From the NCBI GenBank assembly GCA_009779915.1, contig WRBA01000001.1, positions 66,212 to 130,211 on the forward strand: a stretch of 64,000 nt of DNA. The letters run 5' to 3'. The notes beneath the pieces are model-generated. The model was not told where the DNA came from, searched no databases, and worked only from the letters and a program-made list of their open reading frames with translations. Both the position numbers and the translations under genes were made by a program. Below, piece after piece: positions 34,320 to 42,892 of the stretch (positions within the stretch are counted from its first letter, which is position 1; each line of letters begins with the position of its first letter). This stretch comes from Defluviitaleaceae bacterium (GTDB lineage Bacteria > Bacillota > Clostridia > Lachnospirales > UBA5962).

Positions 34320-35957
34320 ATGGCAAAACAAAAAGACTACAAAGTTGGTGTCTACGTCCGCTTAAGCAATGAAGATGCAAGAGCAGGGGAGTCAGTGTCC
34401 GTTGAAAATCAAAAGCTTATGCTTACAAAGCATGTTGAAGAGATGGGGTGGAAGCTGCGAGAGATTTATGTTGATGACGGTTTTTCAGGGACAAATCAAA
34501 ACAGACCGGCTTTTCAGCGGATGATGGCTGATGTTAAGCAGGGATTTATCAACGTGATTTTGATTAAAGACCTGTCGAGGCTCGGTAGAAATTATTTAGA
34601 AGTCGGAAATCTTGCCGAGGTGTTTTTACCGGAATATGGCTGTGAATTGATATCTTTAAACGAGCCGTTAGATGAAATGATGGTCTTTCGTAATTGGTTT
34701 AATGAGCAGTATTCAAAAACAACCAGTAAGAAGGTTAGAGCCGCAAAGCGGATATCTGCTGAGCATGGCAAATACATCGGAACATATGCCCCTTATGGCT
34801 ACAAAAAAGACCCTAACAACCGACACAGGCTTATAATTGATGAGATTGCTGCTCCTGTGGCACGATCTATATTTGAAATGCGGGCAAGTGGAATGGGTTT
34901 TCGTGCCATAGCTTCTAAGCTTAATGAAGACGGCATTACGCCTCCGAAGGATTATTACTATCAGAGTTTAGGACAAAAGAACCCATTTGTCAGTACCGGT
35001 TTGTGGAATGACAGTTCTGTTAAGCTTATCATAGCCAATGAAGCTTATGTAGGAAATGTTGTGCAAGGTAAGTTTGGCACAGTGTCCTACAAAAACAGTA
35101 AAGCTGTACGTAAACCTAAAGAAGAGTGGGTCAGGATTGAAGGGCAGCACGAACCTTTGATTAACAGAGGGTTATGGGAAAGAGTACAAGCTCTTAGTCA
35201 AAGAGGCTATAAGCCCCGCCGCAGAAGTGACGGGGAAATAAGTTTATTTGCAGGCTTATTGCATTGTGCTGATTGCAGTACCAAAATGCGCGCACAGACA
35301 GAGCGAGGTAAACGCAAAAATGGCAGTGAGTACAAATACATTTCCTACATATGTGGAAACTATGCCAGGAGCGGAAAATCCGCTTGTGCTGCTCATATAA
35401 TCTCTGAAAACATCTTAGTGGAGTTGGTTGTTAATCATATCCGTAATCATGCCCATAAAATCACATATAACGAGGAGTATATAGTAGAATCCCTCATCTC
35501 AGCACAAAGCAGTGAAACTATATCTTACCGTGCTGCTTACCTGAGCGAATTAGAAGCTCATAAAAAACAGATTGCCAAGTTGGATTTGCTTATAGAGAGC
35601 TTGTACGAGGATAAAGTTGCAGGGGTTGTGCCGGATAGCCTATTCAGGCGGCAGATTGAGAAGTATGAACAGGGCAGAAGCGAACGGCTGCAGTCAGTGG
35701 AAGCTTTAGAGGAGCGCATTGGAGCCATTAAACACGAGGAAAGCAATAGTAATACTTGGGAAGAGTTGATAAAGCAATATAAAGCTTTAGAAGTCTTAGA
35801 TTCAGAGATTTTATTGCTGCTTATTGATAAAATTACAGTCGGTGAAGCTCAGATAGTTGATGGTAAGCGAACAAGAGATATTCAAGTGGTTTATAATTAT
35901 GCAGGCGATGTTGAGGGGTTAGGATTGACAGACGGCGAGGCGGTGACTGCTGGGTGA
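34320..35957 (+). CDS. Large serine recombinase 1
   Basis: 545 residues. The N-terminal resolvase catalytic domain has the nucleophile in GVYVRLSNEDA (Ser16) and the arginine motif KDLSRLGRNYLEVG. The 'recombinase' domain follows (APYGYKKDPNNRHRLIIDEI, ANEAYVGNVVQGK), then a zinc ribbon (LLHCADCSTKM and later ICGNYARSGKSAC) and a C-terminal coiled coil. It would integrate or excise the element at att sites. RBS AGGAGG. GTGA overlap with the second recombinase means coupled expression. Confidence 0.94.
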   Translation: MAKQKDYKVGVYVRLSNEDARAGESVSVENQKLMLTKHVEEMGWKLREIYVDDGFSGTNQNRPAFQRMMADVKQGFINVILIKDLSRLGRNYLEVGNLAEVFLPEYGCELISLNEPLDEMMVFRNWFNEQYSKTTSKKVRAAKRISAEHGKYIGTYAPYGYKKDPNNRHRLIIDEIAAPVARSIFEMRASGMGFRAIASKLNEDGITPPKDYYYQSLGQKNPFVSTGLWNDSSVKLIIANEAYVGNVVQGKFGTVSYKNSKAVRKPKEEWVRIEGQHEPLINRGLWERVQALSQRGYKPRRRSDGEISLFAGLLHCADCSTKMRAQTERGKRKNGSEYKYISYICGNYARSGKSACAAHIISENILVELVVNHIRNHAHKITYNEEYIVESLISAQSSETISYRAAYLSELEAHKKQIAKLDLLIESLYEDKVAGVVPDSLFRRQIEKYEQGRSERLQSVEALEERIGAIKHEESNSNTWEELIKQYKALEVLDSEILLLLIDKITVGEAQIVDGKRTRDIQVVYNYAGDVEGLGLTDGEAVTAG

Positions 35958-37549
35958 GCCGCAAGCTATATAATGTGGGTATTTATATTCGCCTTTCCAG
36001 AGACAGCATTGCTTATCGTGATACTGTATCTATGTCCATAGAAAACCAACAGGCTATGCTGTCAAAATTTATAACCATGATGCCCGGATGGGTTGAAAAA
36101 CGTATCTATATAGATGATGGTGCCAGCGGCGGCAATTTTAACCGCAAGGGTTTTCAGGATATGATGGAAGATGTACGGCAAGGAGTTATAACCCTTGTTC
36201 TTGTACAAGACCTCTCACGCTTTGGACGAAACTATCTTGAAGCAGGGCGATACCTTGAAGAGGAGCTTCCCTCTCTCGGCTGCCGTTTTGTGGCTTTGTC
36301 TGAGGGTATTGATACAGAAGATGGTGAAAATGATATTATGCCATTTCTCAATATGATGAATGACTATTATCTCAAAAATCTAAGGGATAAGATTATATCT
36401 GCTTTAAGAATCAAGGCTAAAGACGGTCATAAGCTGTCAGGCTCGGCGCCTTATGGCTATGTACGTAACCCTAAAGAGCGGACACGGCTCATTGTAGATG
36501 AAAGTGCTGCTTGTGTGGTTAGGCAAATGTTTGAGCTGCGTGCCGCAGGGATAAGCTATGCCAAGATAACTGCTGCACTGAATAGTGAAGCCGCTGCCCC
36601 AACTTCTAGGAAGAACTCTTCTAAGATATGGAAAATAACCACCATCAAAAGGATGCTGGTTAATGAATCCTACATAGGTCACACCATTTCTTTTAAGCGC
36701 AAACCACGCTCTTATCGCAATGGCAAGAGCGGGATCAAAGATGAGAGCCAATGGATAAGAGTAGAGAATACCCATGAAGCCATAGTGGATTTAGAGCTTT
36801 GGCATAAAGTTCAGGCAATCAATCAATTGGCAAAGGATAGGTTTTCTCATAGCCGCAGTTTCGAACAAAGTCTTTTCTCCGGTTTAATTATTTGCGCTGA
36901 TTGTCAAATTAATATGGCATATCATCTTGATAGAAAGACAAGCCATGTCATGGTAACTGCCTTGTACGGCAGTTACCATTGCCGAACCCACACTCAAAGC
37001 GGCAGGACTGTATGTTCATGGCATAGGATTTCTGAAAAGGTTCTAAAAAAGTTGGTTTTAGCTCATATCAAAGAACAAGCCCATATGATAGCCCTTGATG
37101 AAAAAAGAATATTTCAGGCTCTAAAACAAAAATTGCTTGGCAATCGTGGTGCAGGCAACTCAAAAGGCACTATAACTAAAGAGCGTAGAAATTTAGAGCA
37201 TCAATTACACAATTTAGACTTTCGGCTGGAGCAGCTTTATGAGGATAAAGTTGTAGGTGCTATTTCCGCCGAAACCTTTGTTACTCTAGCTAACAGCGCA
37301 GAAGCCAAGAGGATTGAAATTGAAGATAGACTTGCTTTGATAAACAAAAATGAAGTGCAGTCGGATGCAAGGCTAAATAATATCAGTCGTTGGATAGGGA
37401 TGATAAAGGAAAAATCCGCTATTACAGAAGTAGATAGGGATTTACTTGAAAGTTTAATCGAGAAGATTGAGATTGGTGAGAAAGCTGTTATAGATGGCAT
37501 TAAAACGCAAGAAGCAAGGATTTATTGGAAGTATGCCGGCTTATATTAG
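35954..37549 (+). CDS. Large serine recombinase 2
   Basis: 531 residues from a GTG that overlaps the preceding stop. Catalytic serine in GIYIRLSRDS (Ser15), QDLSRFGRNYLEAGRYLEEE, recombinase domain (APYGYVRNPKERTRLIVDES, VNESYIGHTISFK), zinc ribbon (LIICADCQINM and YHCRTHTQSGRTVC), coiled coil (LEHQLHNLDFRLEQLYEDKV). It is a clear paralogue of recombinase 1. Pairs of large serine recombinases that act together are known (for example CcrA/CcrB), and one may set direction. The element ends 36 bp after its stop. Confidence 0.94.
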   Translation: MSRKLYNVGIYIRLSRDSIAYRDTVSMSIENQQAMLSKFITMMPGWVEKRIYIDDGASGGNFNRKGFQDMMEDVRQGVITLVLVQDLSRFGRNYLEAGRYLEEELPSLGCRFVALSEGIDTEDGENDIMPFLNMMNDYYLKNLRDKIISALRIKAKDGHKLSGSAPYGYVRNPKERTRLIVDESAACVVRQMFELRAAGISYAKITAALNSEAAAPTSRKNSSKIWKITTIKRMLVNESYIGHTISFKRKPRSYRNGKSGIKDESQWIRVENTHEAIVDLELWHKVQAINQLAKDRFSHSRSFEQSLFSGLIICADCQINMAYHLDRKTSHVMVTALYGSYHCRTHTQSGRTVCSWHRISEKVLKKLVLAHIKEQAHMIALDEKRIFQALKQKLLGNRGAGNSKGTITKERRNLEHQLHNLDFRLEQLYEDKVVGAISAETFVTLANSAEAKRIEIEDRLALINKNEVQSDARLNNISRWIGMIKEKSAITEVDRDLLESLIEKIEIGEKAVIDGIKTQEARIYWKYAGLY

Positions 37550-37572
37550 AATGTAAATTTTATACTTCCTTA

Positions 37573-38070
37573 TCAATGTGTTTCCTTGATATAGTCTTTA
37601 AATAATAATTTTAAATTTTCAGCAGACTCGTCAGGGCAGCCCATATGAACGATAATATAATCAGGCAAGGCTGCCGTTTCAAAATTTAATTTTACTGCCT
37701 CGGGCTTTTCAGGTGCAAACCTATTTTCTAAATCCGCGCCGCGCTTATAAGGGATGAAAATTTCATTATCGTTTATAAGATTATCTGTCGCCGGCTGCAT
37801 TTGAACAGGGAGAGTACTTGTTATACCCGGAAATATTTCAACACCATGAACAATAGTTCTTCTAAAGCCGCCATCATGACTGATTTCGACTGTATATCTT
37901 CGGCTATGCTCCGACGCGGGAAGGGGAATGCGCTCGCTTAAACCATTTTTGTCAGTATATAGTTCATACAGCACATTACCCTCACCACATTTTACAATAA
38001 TTTTAGCCCCGGCTACAGGAAATAAATATTCCCCCATAAATGTTTGAACTTTTAAATAACCCATTTCCAT
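37573..38070 (-). pseudogene. 5' part of the interrupted SpoIID-like gene
   Basis: 165 codons from an ATG with AGGAGG five bases upstream. Residues 1-95 form a carboxypeptidase-regulatory/transthyretin-like beta domain (VAGAKIIVKCGEGNVLYELY TDKNGLSERIPL); residues 135-159 (LPDYIIVHMGCPDESAENLK) are the segment that directly precedes 'DYIKNVASSE' in intact relatives as I remember them. After residue 159 the frame enters the shared att core (YIK) and ends with three element-derived codons (ETH, stop). It would yield a truncated protein lacking the catalytic and peptidoglycan-binding domains unless the element is excised. Confidence 0.82.
37586..37593. repeat. Right attachment-site core (TTGATATA)
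   Basis: Partner of 33926-33933. Codon phase on both flanks is identical, so excision between the two restores the reading frame. Confidence 0.85.
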
Positions 38071-38108
38071 AACTACCTCCTAATTAGAATTTATGAACAT
38101 AGGTTCTT

Positions 38109-38231
38109 AGAGTCTGTTTAGCGTTTTTATTATTCGTGATTTTGGTAAATTTTCTGTCATGATTTGTCAATGCCTCCTAACAGAAAATTTCCTCAAAAGT
38201 CTATCAAAAGCAAGATACTAAACAGACTCTT
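38109..38231. repeat. Family A element, subtype 2, copy 2
   Basis: About 122 bp with inverted ends AGAGTCTGTTTAG. Its interior (TTTTGGTAAATTTTCTGTCA) matches the element at 42668-42804. TA flanks both ends. The right end supplies the TAA stop of the cupin gene. Confidence 0.8.
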
Positions 38232-38646
38232 AATGATTATGCTCCTCAAGTTCAGCAATTGCTTTTGTTCTATGGATTGTACCATGAGCATGATTAGGCG
38301 GCGCGTACAATGAAAAGAGCTTCAAAGGTCTATTGCCTGTGTTTACGATATTATGCCATGTACCCGCAGGTACGAGTATTGCGTAATTGCAAAATATTGG
38401 ACATTGCGTTGCTAGATTCTCCTTATGCTCGCCCATTTGAACTATACCTTGCCCCTCAGCCGCGAATAAAAATTGATCCACATGAGGATGCACTTCAAGA
38501 CCGATATCTTCATTTGTGGGAATAGTCATTAAAGTAAGCTGCAAATGCTGACCCGTCCAAAGGGCAGTTCTGAAATTATTGTTGTTTAGGGTAGCTTTAA
38601 TAATATCTACGGTAAAAGCATGAGGTCCATAATCAGATTTATACAT
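38230..38646 (-). CDS. Cupin-domain protein
   Basis: 138 residues, a single small cupin barrel. Metal-site residues are visible in GLEVHPHVDQFLFAAEGQG (His, His, Glu-type first motif) and VPAGTWHNIVNTG NRPLKLF (second motif). Resembles mannose-6-phosphate-isomerase-like or unspecified cupins; activity unknown. The ATG at 38646 follows GGGAG better than the upstream candidate at 38673. Its TAA stop uses the first bases of a family A repeat. Confidence 0.8.
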   Translation of the reverse strand: MYKSDYGPHAFTVDIIKATLNNNNFRTALWTGQHLQLTLMTIPTNEDIGLEVHPHVDQFLFAAEGQGIVQMGEHKENLATQCPIFCNYAILVPAGTWHNIVNTGNRPLKLFSLYAPPNHAHGTIHRTKAIAELEEHNH

Positions 38647-38851
38647 ATGGTATTTTCTCCCTTCAATACACATAAAAATTTTATGTAGTATATGTTTTTC
38701 ATTAATTTATTGACACTTTATCGCAAAAAACAAAGCCTCCAAGAATGTAATCAATTCTTAAAAACTATTTAGCGCATATTTACTGGAATAAAATGAAAAA
38801 ATATGTTATGATGTTTACAAGTAGTTAATTTATGTGAAAACAGGTTGCAAA

Positions 38852-39283
38852 ATGGTAGATAAAGAAAAAATTATAATTATGACTAATCTTGCTGTATATG
38901 ATAAAAATCATGGTGAGGCTGATAGAAAGGCAAACACTTTTTTTCGCCATGATTATATATATTGGCAAAATTTTTGGGCGCGGCTATACGCGCTGTTGGG
39001 CTGTTTGATTATCATTAGCTTTTACATAATTGAGCGCATTGTAATAAATCAGGAAGATTTATTTGAAATAGACTATAGTGCTGAAGGGGTAAGGATACTG
39101 CTTTTTATAGTAGTTGTGCTATTTATATGCTCTAGCATAAGCTCTCTAAAAGCCACAAGAGAGTATTCCAGGATACAAAAGCGAATTGAAAAATATATAG
39201 AACTTACTGAAAAACTGGAAGGCGAAGGAGAATTACCTGCTTATTATGGAGCAAATACTAACCGCAAGAGACGCAAGCGTTAA
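38852..39283 (+). CDS. Small two-helix membrane protein preceding the cdaA unit
   Basis: 143 residues. Two membrane segments (ARLYALLGCLIIISFYIIER and GVRILLFIVVVLFICSSISS) and a basic, coiled-coil-like C-terminus (SRIQKRIEKYIELTEKLEGE). No family recognised. The next gene starts 38 bp inside its 3' end in another frame, so they are translationally coupled and may form a complex. Confidence 0.65.
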   Translation: MVDKEKIIIMTNLAVYDKNHGEADRKANTFFRHDYIYWQNFWARLYALLGCLIIISFYIIERIVINQEDLFEIDYSAEGVRILLFIVVVLFICSSISSLKATREYSRIQKRIEKYIELTEKLEGEGELPAYYGANTNRKRRKR

Positions 39284-40421
39284 ATTCTATAAAAAATATG
39301 AAATGTTTATACTTCCCGTGCTAAGGTTTATCCTTGGTTTTTATGTGTTTTCACTAATAGGTGCCATTGGGCATAGTATGGAGGCGTTGGAGGTAATAAC
39401 AGGACCGTCAATGCGTATGCCTTATGCAATGCTTATGGGGCTTTTGTTTACTATACTGCCTATTAGTATGGGATATTTCTTAATGGCTTTTAATATAATT
39501 ATACAATTCAGTGCCAGTATGGAGGTCGCTGTTATGGTCGCTGCGGCACTTCTTCTGGTGCTGTTTTTCTATGGTCGGCTGGGAGGGATGGAACGCTGGC
39601 TTTTGCTTTTTATGCTTCTTGGCTTTTATTTTCGTATTCCCTATATAGTGCCTTTAATAGCAGGGCTTTATTTTGGTATACAGAGTATTTTTCCTATAAT
39701 TATAAGCATTTTTCTTTGGGAGTTTTATCCCTTAGCATTTAACCTTATGTATGTTGAAAGACCCAGAGCCGATACTATAATAGACATTCCCGACAGTTTT
39801 GGTCAGGTTTTTGCTTATTGTATGGATGCCATTGCAGCAAATGATACTTGGATAGCTATTGCTTTTGTTTTTGCTCTTGTTACTTTAGTTGTACACGCGG
39901 CCTCTAAAATGGATGTGGATTTCTCAAAAGAAATTGCTATAGGCATGGGTGTTGTAATTAATATAGTCAGCTTTATATTTTTAAGGCTTGCAATTGGTCT
40001 TGATGTAAATATTTTGGCAATGATTCTTCTAAGCCTATTAAGCGGGATAGTGGTTCTTTTTATAAAAATGTTTGATTTAGTCCTTAACTATCAGCGTGCT
40101 GAGCGGGTAGAGTTTGAGGATGATGAGAATTATTATTTTGTACGGGTTATACCTAAAATGACAATAGCAAAAAAAGAGCGGACTATTAAAAAAGTGAGAG
40201 AAGGACGGCAAAATATACATACAACCCCCCCCTCTCTAGATTATGATGAATACCTTTACGGCGAAAATGAAAAAAGAAATACAAAGAGTTATGAGGCTTA
40301 TTACGAAGACGATGATGACGAGGAAGATTATGATAGTTATGACAAACAAAAGGATAGCTATTATGATAAATATGAAGGGGCTCTGTATGACGAGCTGGAA
40401 GACGAAGATAGAAACAGGTGA
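39246..40421 (+). CDS. Polytopic membrane protein with acidic C-terminal tail
   Basis: 391 residues with about nine hydrophobic segments in residues 20-285 and a very acidic, tyrosine-rich tail (YEDDDDEEDYDSYDKQK). I recognise no family. Position directly before cdaA suggests a link to envelope or c-di-AMP homeostasis, but that is inference. A run of eight Cs near codon 327 (TTPPSL) just before the tail could slip and remove or replace it. ATG at 39246 overlaps the upstream gene. Confidence 0.7.
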   Translation: MEQILTARDASVKFYKKYEMFILPVLRFILGFYVFSLIGAIGHSMEALEVITGPSMRMPYAMLMGLLFTILPISMGYFLMAFNIIIQFSASMEVAVMVAAALLLVLFFYGRLGGMERWLLLFMLLGFYFRIPYIVPLIAGLYFGIQSIFPIIISIFLWEFYPLAFNLMYVERPRADTIIDIPDSFGQVFAYCMDAIAANDTWIAIAFVFALVTLVVHAASKMDVDFSKEIAIGMGVVINIVSFIFLRLAIGLDVNILAMILLSLLSGIVVLFIKMFDLVLNYQRAERVEFEDDENYYFVRVIPKMTIAKKERTIKKVREGRQNIHTTPPSLDYDEYLYGENEKRNTKSYEAYYEDDDDEEDYDSYDKQKDSYYDKYEGALYDELEDEDRNR

Positions 40422-40426
40422 TTTTT

Positions 40427-41311
40427 TTGTTAACCGCTATGTGGAATAATTTAAACCAATTCGTTGGCGAAGCGTTTTTGTATTTCGATTTAGCCGATGC
40501 TACGGTAAACCGCATAACTTTAATAAACATTATTGACATATTGATTGTCACATACTTTTTATACAAAGTAATATTATGGATTAAAGAAACCCGGGCATGG
40601 TCATTGTTTAAGGGTATTGTTCTTGTACTCTCCATAAGCAGCCTTTCGTTTTTATTTGGGCTTACAACTATCTCATGGATAGTTAGAGGTGCTGTTCAAA
40701 CCGGGATACTTGCCATGATTATTATTTTCCAGCCGGAGCTTAGAAAAGCGCTGGAGGAACTTGGCAAAGGTCATTTGAATATGCCTTTTGGGGTTGGCAA
40801 TGATTTAAGTAAAGCCATGTCTACAAATACACTTGATGAAATAGTAAAAGCGGCTTATGCAATGTCAAAAGTTAAGATGGGTGCTTTAATTGTCGTGGAG
40901 AAAGATGTTAAACTTGGAGATTTAGAGCAGACAGGGATTATAATAGATGCAAGTGTCAGCGCATCCCTTCTTTTAAATATATTTGAAGATAAAACCCCGC
41001 TTCACGATGGTGCAGTAATAATAAGAAATAATAGGATAGCTGCCGCATCGTGCATACTTCCCTTAACTGCAAGTGAAATAGGCAAGGAGCTTGGTACAAG
41101 ACATAGGGCTGCTGTTGGCGCAAGTGAGGTATCGGATGCTTTTGCTATTGCAGTATCGGAAGAGAGCGGCAAAGTATCGGTTGCAAATGGCGGCAAGCTT
41201 TATAAAGATATATCCCCTGAGGAGCTTAGAGATAGACTGGGAGCGGGAAGTCCGGAGAATGAAATAGAAAAAGAGCCTAGACGCTTCCCATTTAGGAAGG
41301 GGCGGAAATAA
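40427..41311 (+). CDS. cdaA: Diadenylate cyclase CdaA
   Basis: 294 residues. Makes c-di-AMP from two ATP at the membrane. Three N-terminal helices, then the DAC domain with TPLHDGAVIIRNNRIAAASC (DGA) and LGTRHRAAVGASEVSDAFAI (RHR), all intact. Start: a TTG at 40427 lies five to six bases from AGGTGA; ATG 40439 is the alternative. TAATG overlap with cdaR gives the conserved cdaA-cdaR-glmM order. Confidence 0.95.
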   Translation: MLTAMWNNLNQFVGEAFLYFDLADATVNRITLINIIDILIVTYFLYKVILWIKETRAWSLFKGIVLVLSISSLSFLFGLTTISWIVRGAVQTGILAMIIIFQPELRKALEELGKGHLNMPFGVGNDLSKAMSTNTLDEIVKAAYAMSKVKMGALIVVEKDVKLGDLEQTGIIIDASVSASLLLNIFEDKTPLHDGAVIIRNNRIAAASCILPLTASEIGKELGTRHRAAVGASEVSDAFAIAVSEESGKVSVANGGKLYKDISPEELRDRLGAGSPENEIEKEPRRFPFRKGRK

Positions 41312-42669
41312 TGAATAAGATAATTTCGTTCTTTATGACTAATATAATATGGAAAATTACTGCTCTGGTTCTTGCTATAATATTATGGATAATTGCCGTA
41401 AATATTGAAGATCCCATTGAAACACGGCAATTTTTATCAGTAAGAGTAGGATTTGAAAATATGGAGACCCTTAACAGACTGGGTCTTGTGCTTCTTAATC
41501 AGGAGGAGATTGAAAGAAGCTTGGTTACAGCCAGGCTTCAGGCTAACCGAAGGCTTTTGACCCAAATGGAGAGTAGTGATCTTAGAGCATATGTTGACTT
41601 AGGTTCGGCAATTTTTGCTTATGCGGATTTGGTAGGTGAGCGGATAACGGCACCTATGAATTTAAGGCTGCCGGATTTTGCTGCGGCAAATATTATAAAC
41701 CATAATACGGTGCCTGCCAGTGTAACACTGCTTCTTGACCGGATTGATACCAGGGAATTTTCCGTGTCTGTTGTGAAAGTGGGCGAGCTGCCTACAGGCT
41801 ATGTTTCAATGACACCTACCGCAGCACCTCAGGTTGTAAATATTACAGGTCCACGTACTATACTTGATTCTATAGTAAATGTCCGGGCACAGGTTGATCT
41901 TACTGATATTTCTCTGGATCATTATGCAATGGGAGTTATTGAAGTGTATAACGAAAATAATATTGATATTACCGAGAGGGTTAGTGTTGACCCTGTTGAG
42001 GTTGAAATATTTGTACCTGTTAACCTGCGTGCCCAAATACCTGTTATTACGCCGGCACTGACAGGTGCGCTGCCGGCAGGCTATGTAGTTACCAATATAG
42101 GGATTGAGCCTCCTTATATTGATATTGTAGGCAGGCGGGAAGACCTTGCCGACTTTAGAGGTATAACCTTAGACCCAATTGATATAAGCGGCATGACCGG
42201 CACCATAGTAGTGCAGCAGGACGCCAGAGACTCACTTAGGGCAACCCCTTTAAGTGTCCAAAACGCAAGACCTCATGAAATTGACATTACAATCACAATA
42301 GAGCGTGAAGAAATATTGGAGCTTGTTATCCCTATTGAGAATATTGATATAACAGGAGAATCTGAGTATGTGCTAAGGGCTGAATTTCCTGAAAATCTTG
42401 TTTTAAGAGTGGTGGGAGTCAGGCGTTTGATTAATGGGCTTAATTTGGATTTGATTAATACATCTGTTGATATTACAGATTTAAGAGAAGGGTTAAATAA
42501 TTTGATTGTAGAGATTGCTCTTCCTAACGGAATTAGGCAGGCAGATTTGGAGGTTTATCTATCAATTAATGTACCTTTTGAAAATAATAATATAGAAGAT
42601 GACGATAATGCAGGAGAGAATATGTTACCTACAATTCCAATTCCAATTTCGCCTTTGATGTTTCCTTAG
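41311..42669 (+). CDS. cdaR: YbbR-domain protein CdaR, regulator of CdaA
   Basis: 452 residues: one N-terminal membrane anchor (NIIWKITALVLAIILWIIA) and four extracytoplasmic YbbR repeats recognisable by recurring 'P..V.I.GP...ID.I..V.A..DLT' strings such as PQVVNITGPRTILDSIVNV and PPYIDIVGRREDLADFRGI. CdaR contacts CdaA and tunes c-di-AMP synthesis. The stop TAG lies at the left edge of a family A repeat, which separates it from glmM. Confidence 0.93.
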   Translation: MNKIISFFMTNIIWKITALVLAIILWIIAVNIEDPIETRQFLSVRVGFENMETLNRLGLVLLNQEEIERSLVTARLQANRRLLTQMESSDLRAYVDLGSAIFAYADLVGERITAPMNLRLPDFAAANIINHNTVPASVTLLLDRIDTREFSVSVVKVGELPTGYVSMTPTAAPQVVNITGPRTILDSIVNVRAQVDLTDISLDHYAMGVIEVYNENNIDITERVSVDPVEVEIFVPVNLRAQIPVITPALTGALPAGYVVTNIGIEPPYIDIVGRREDLADFRGITLDPIDISGMTGTIVVQQDARDSLRATPLSVQNARPHEIDITITIEREEILELVIPIENIDITGESEYVLRAEFPENLVLRVVGVRRLINGLNLDLINTSVDITDLREGLNNLIVEIALPNGIRQADLEVYLSINVPFENNNIEDDDNAGENMLPTIPIPISPLMFP

Positions 42670-42804
42670 AGCCTGTTTGGTATCCCACTCCGGTGTGGTT
42701 TTGGTAAACTTTCTGTCATGCTTTGTCAACACTGCCGACTGGGTTCTCGAAAAGCCAACGAAAGCCAATTTCAGAACAAGTCCCAATCATTAAACACAGG
42801 TTCT
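42668..42804. repeat. Family A element, subtype 2, copy 3
   Basis: 137 bp, ends AGAGCCTGTTTGG and (inverted) AAGAACCTGTG; interior GGTTTTGGTAAACTTTCTGT matches 38109-38231. TA flanks. Its first two bases complete the cdaR stop codon. Confidence 0.8.
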
Positions 42805-42892
42805 TAATTTTATGGACGTACACAAAAGGATTATTGCTGCATATATATAATAGACAAAACTAACAGCGTCTTTTTAGGGGGCAGATATAGGT

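Larger units (their letters stand above)
33934..37593 (+). mobile_element. 3.66-kb serine-recombinase element inserted in a SpoIID-like gene
   Basis: Boundaries are set by the 8-bp direct repeat TTGATATA and by the break in a single reading frame of the host gene. Contents: a small TnpW-like protein and two tandem large serine recombinases, with no other cargo. Joining its two ends gives an attP-like site: CTTCCTTAT and ATAAGGTAG are near-inverted arms about 26 bases apart, with the TT of TTGATATA at the centre. This agrees with large serine integrase attP structure. The element reads opposite to the host gene. Size and content resemble minimal clostridial integrative elements. Confidence 0.88.
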
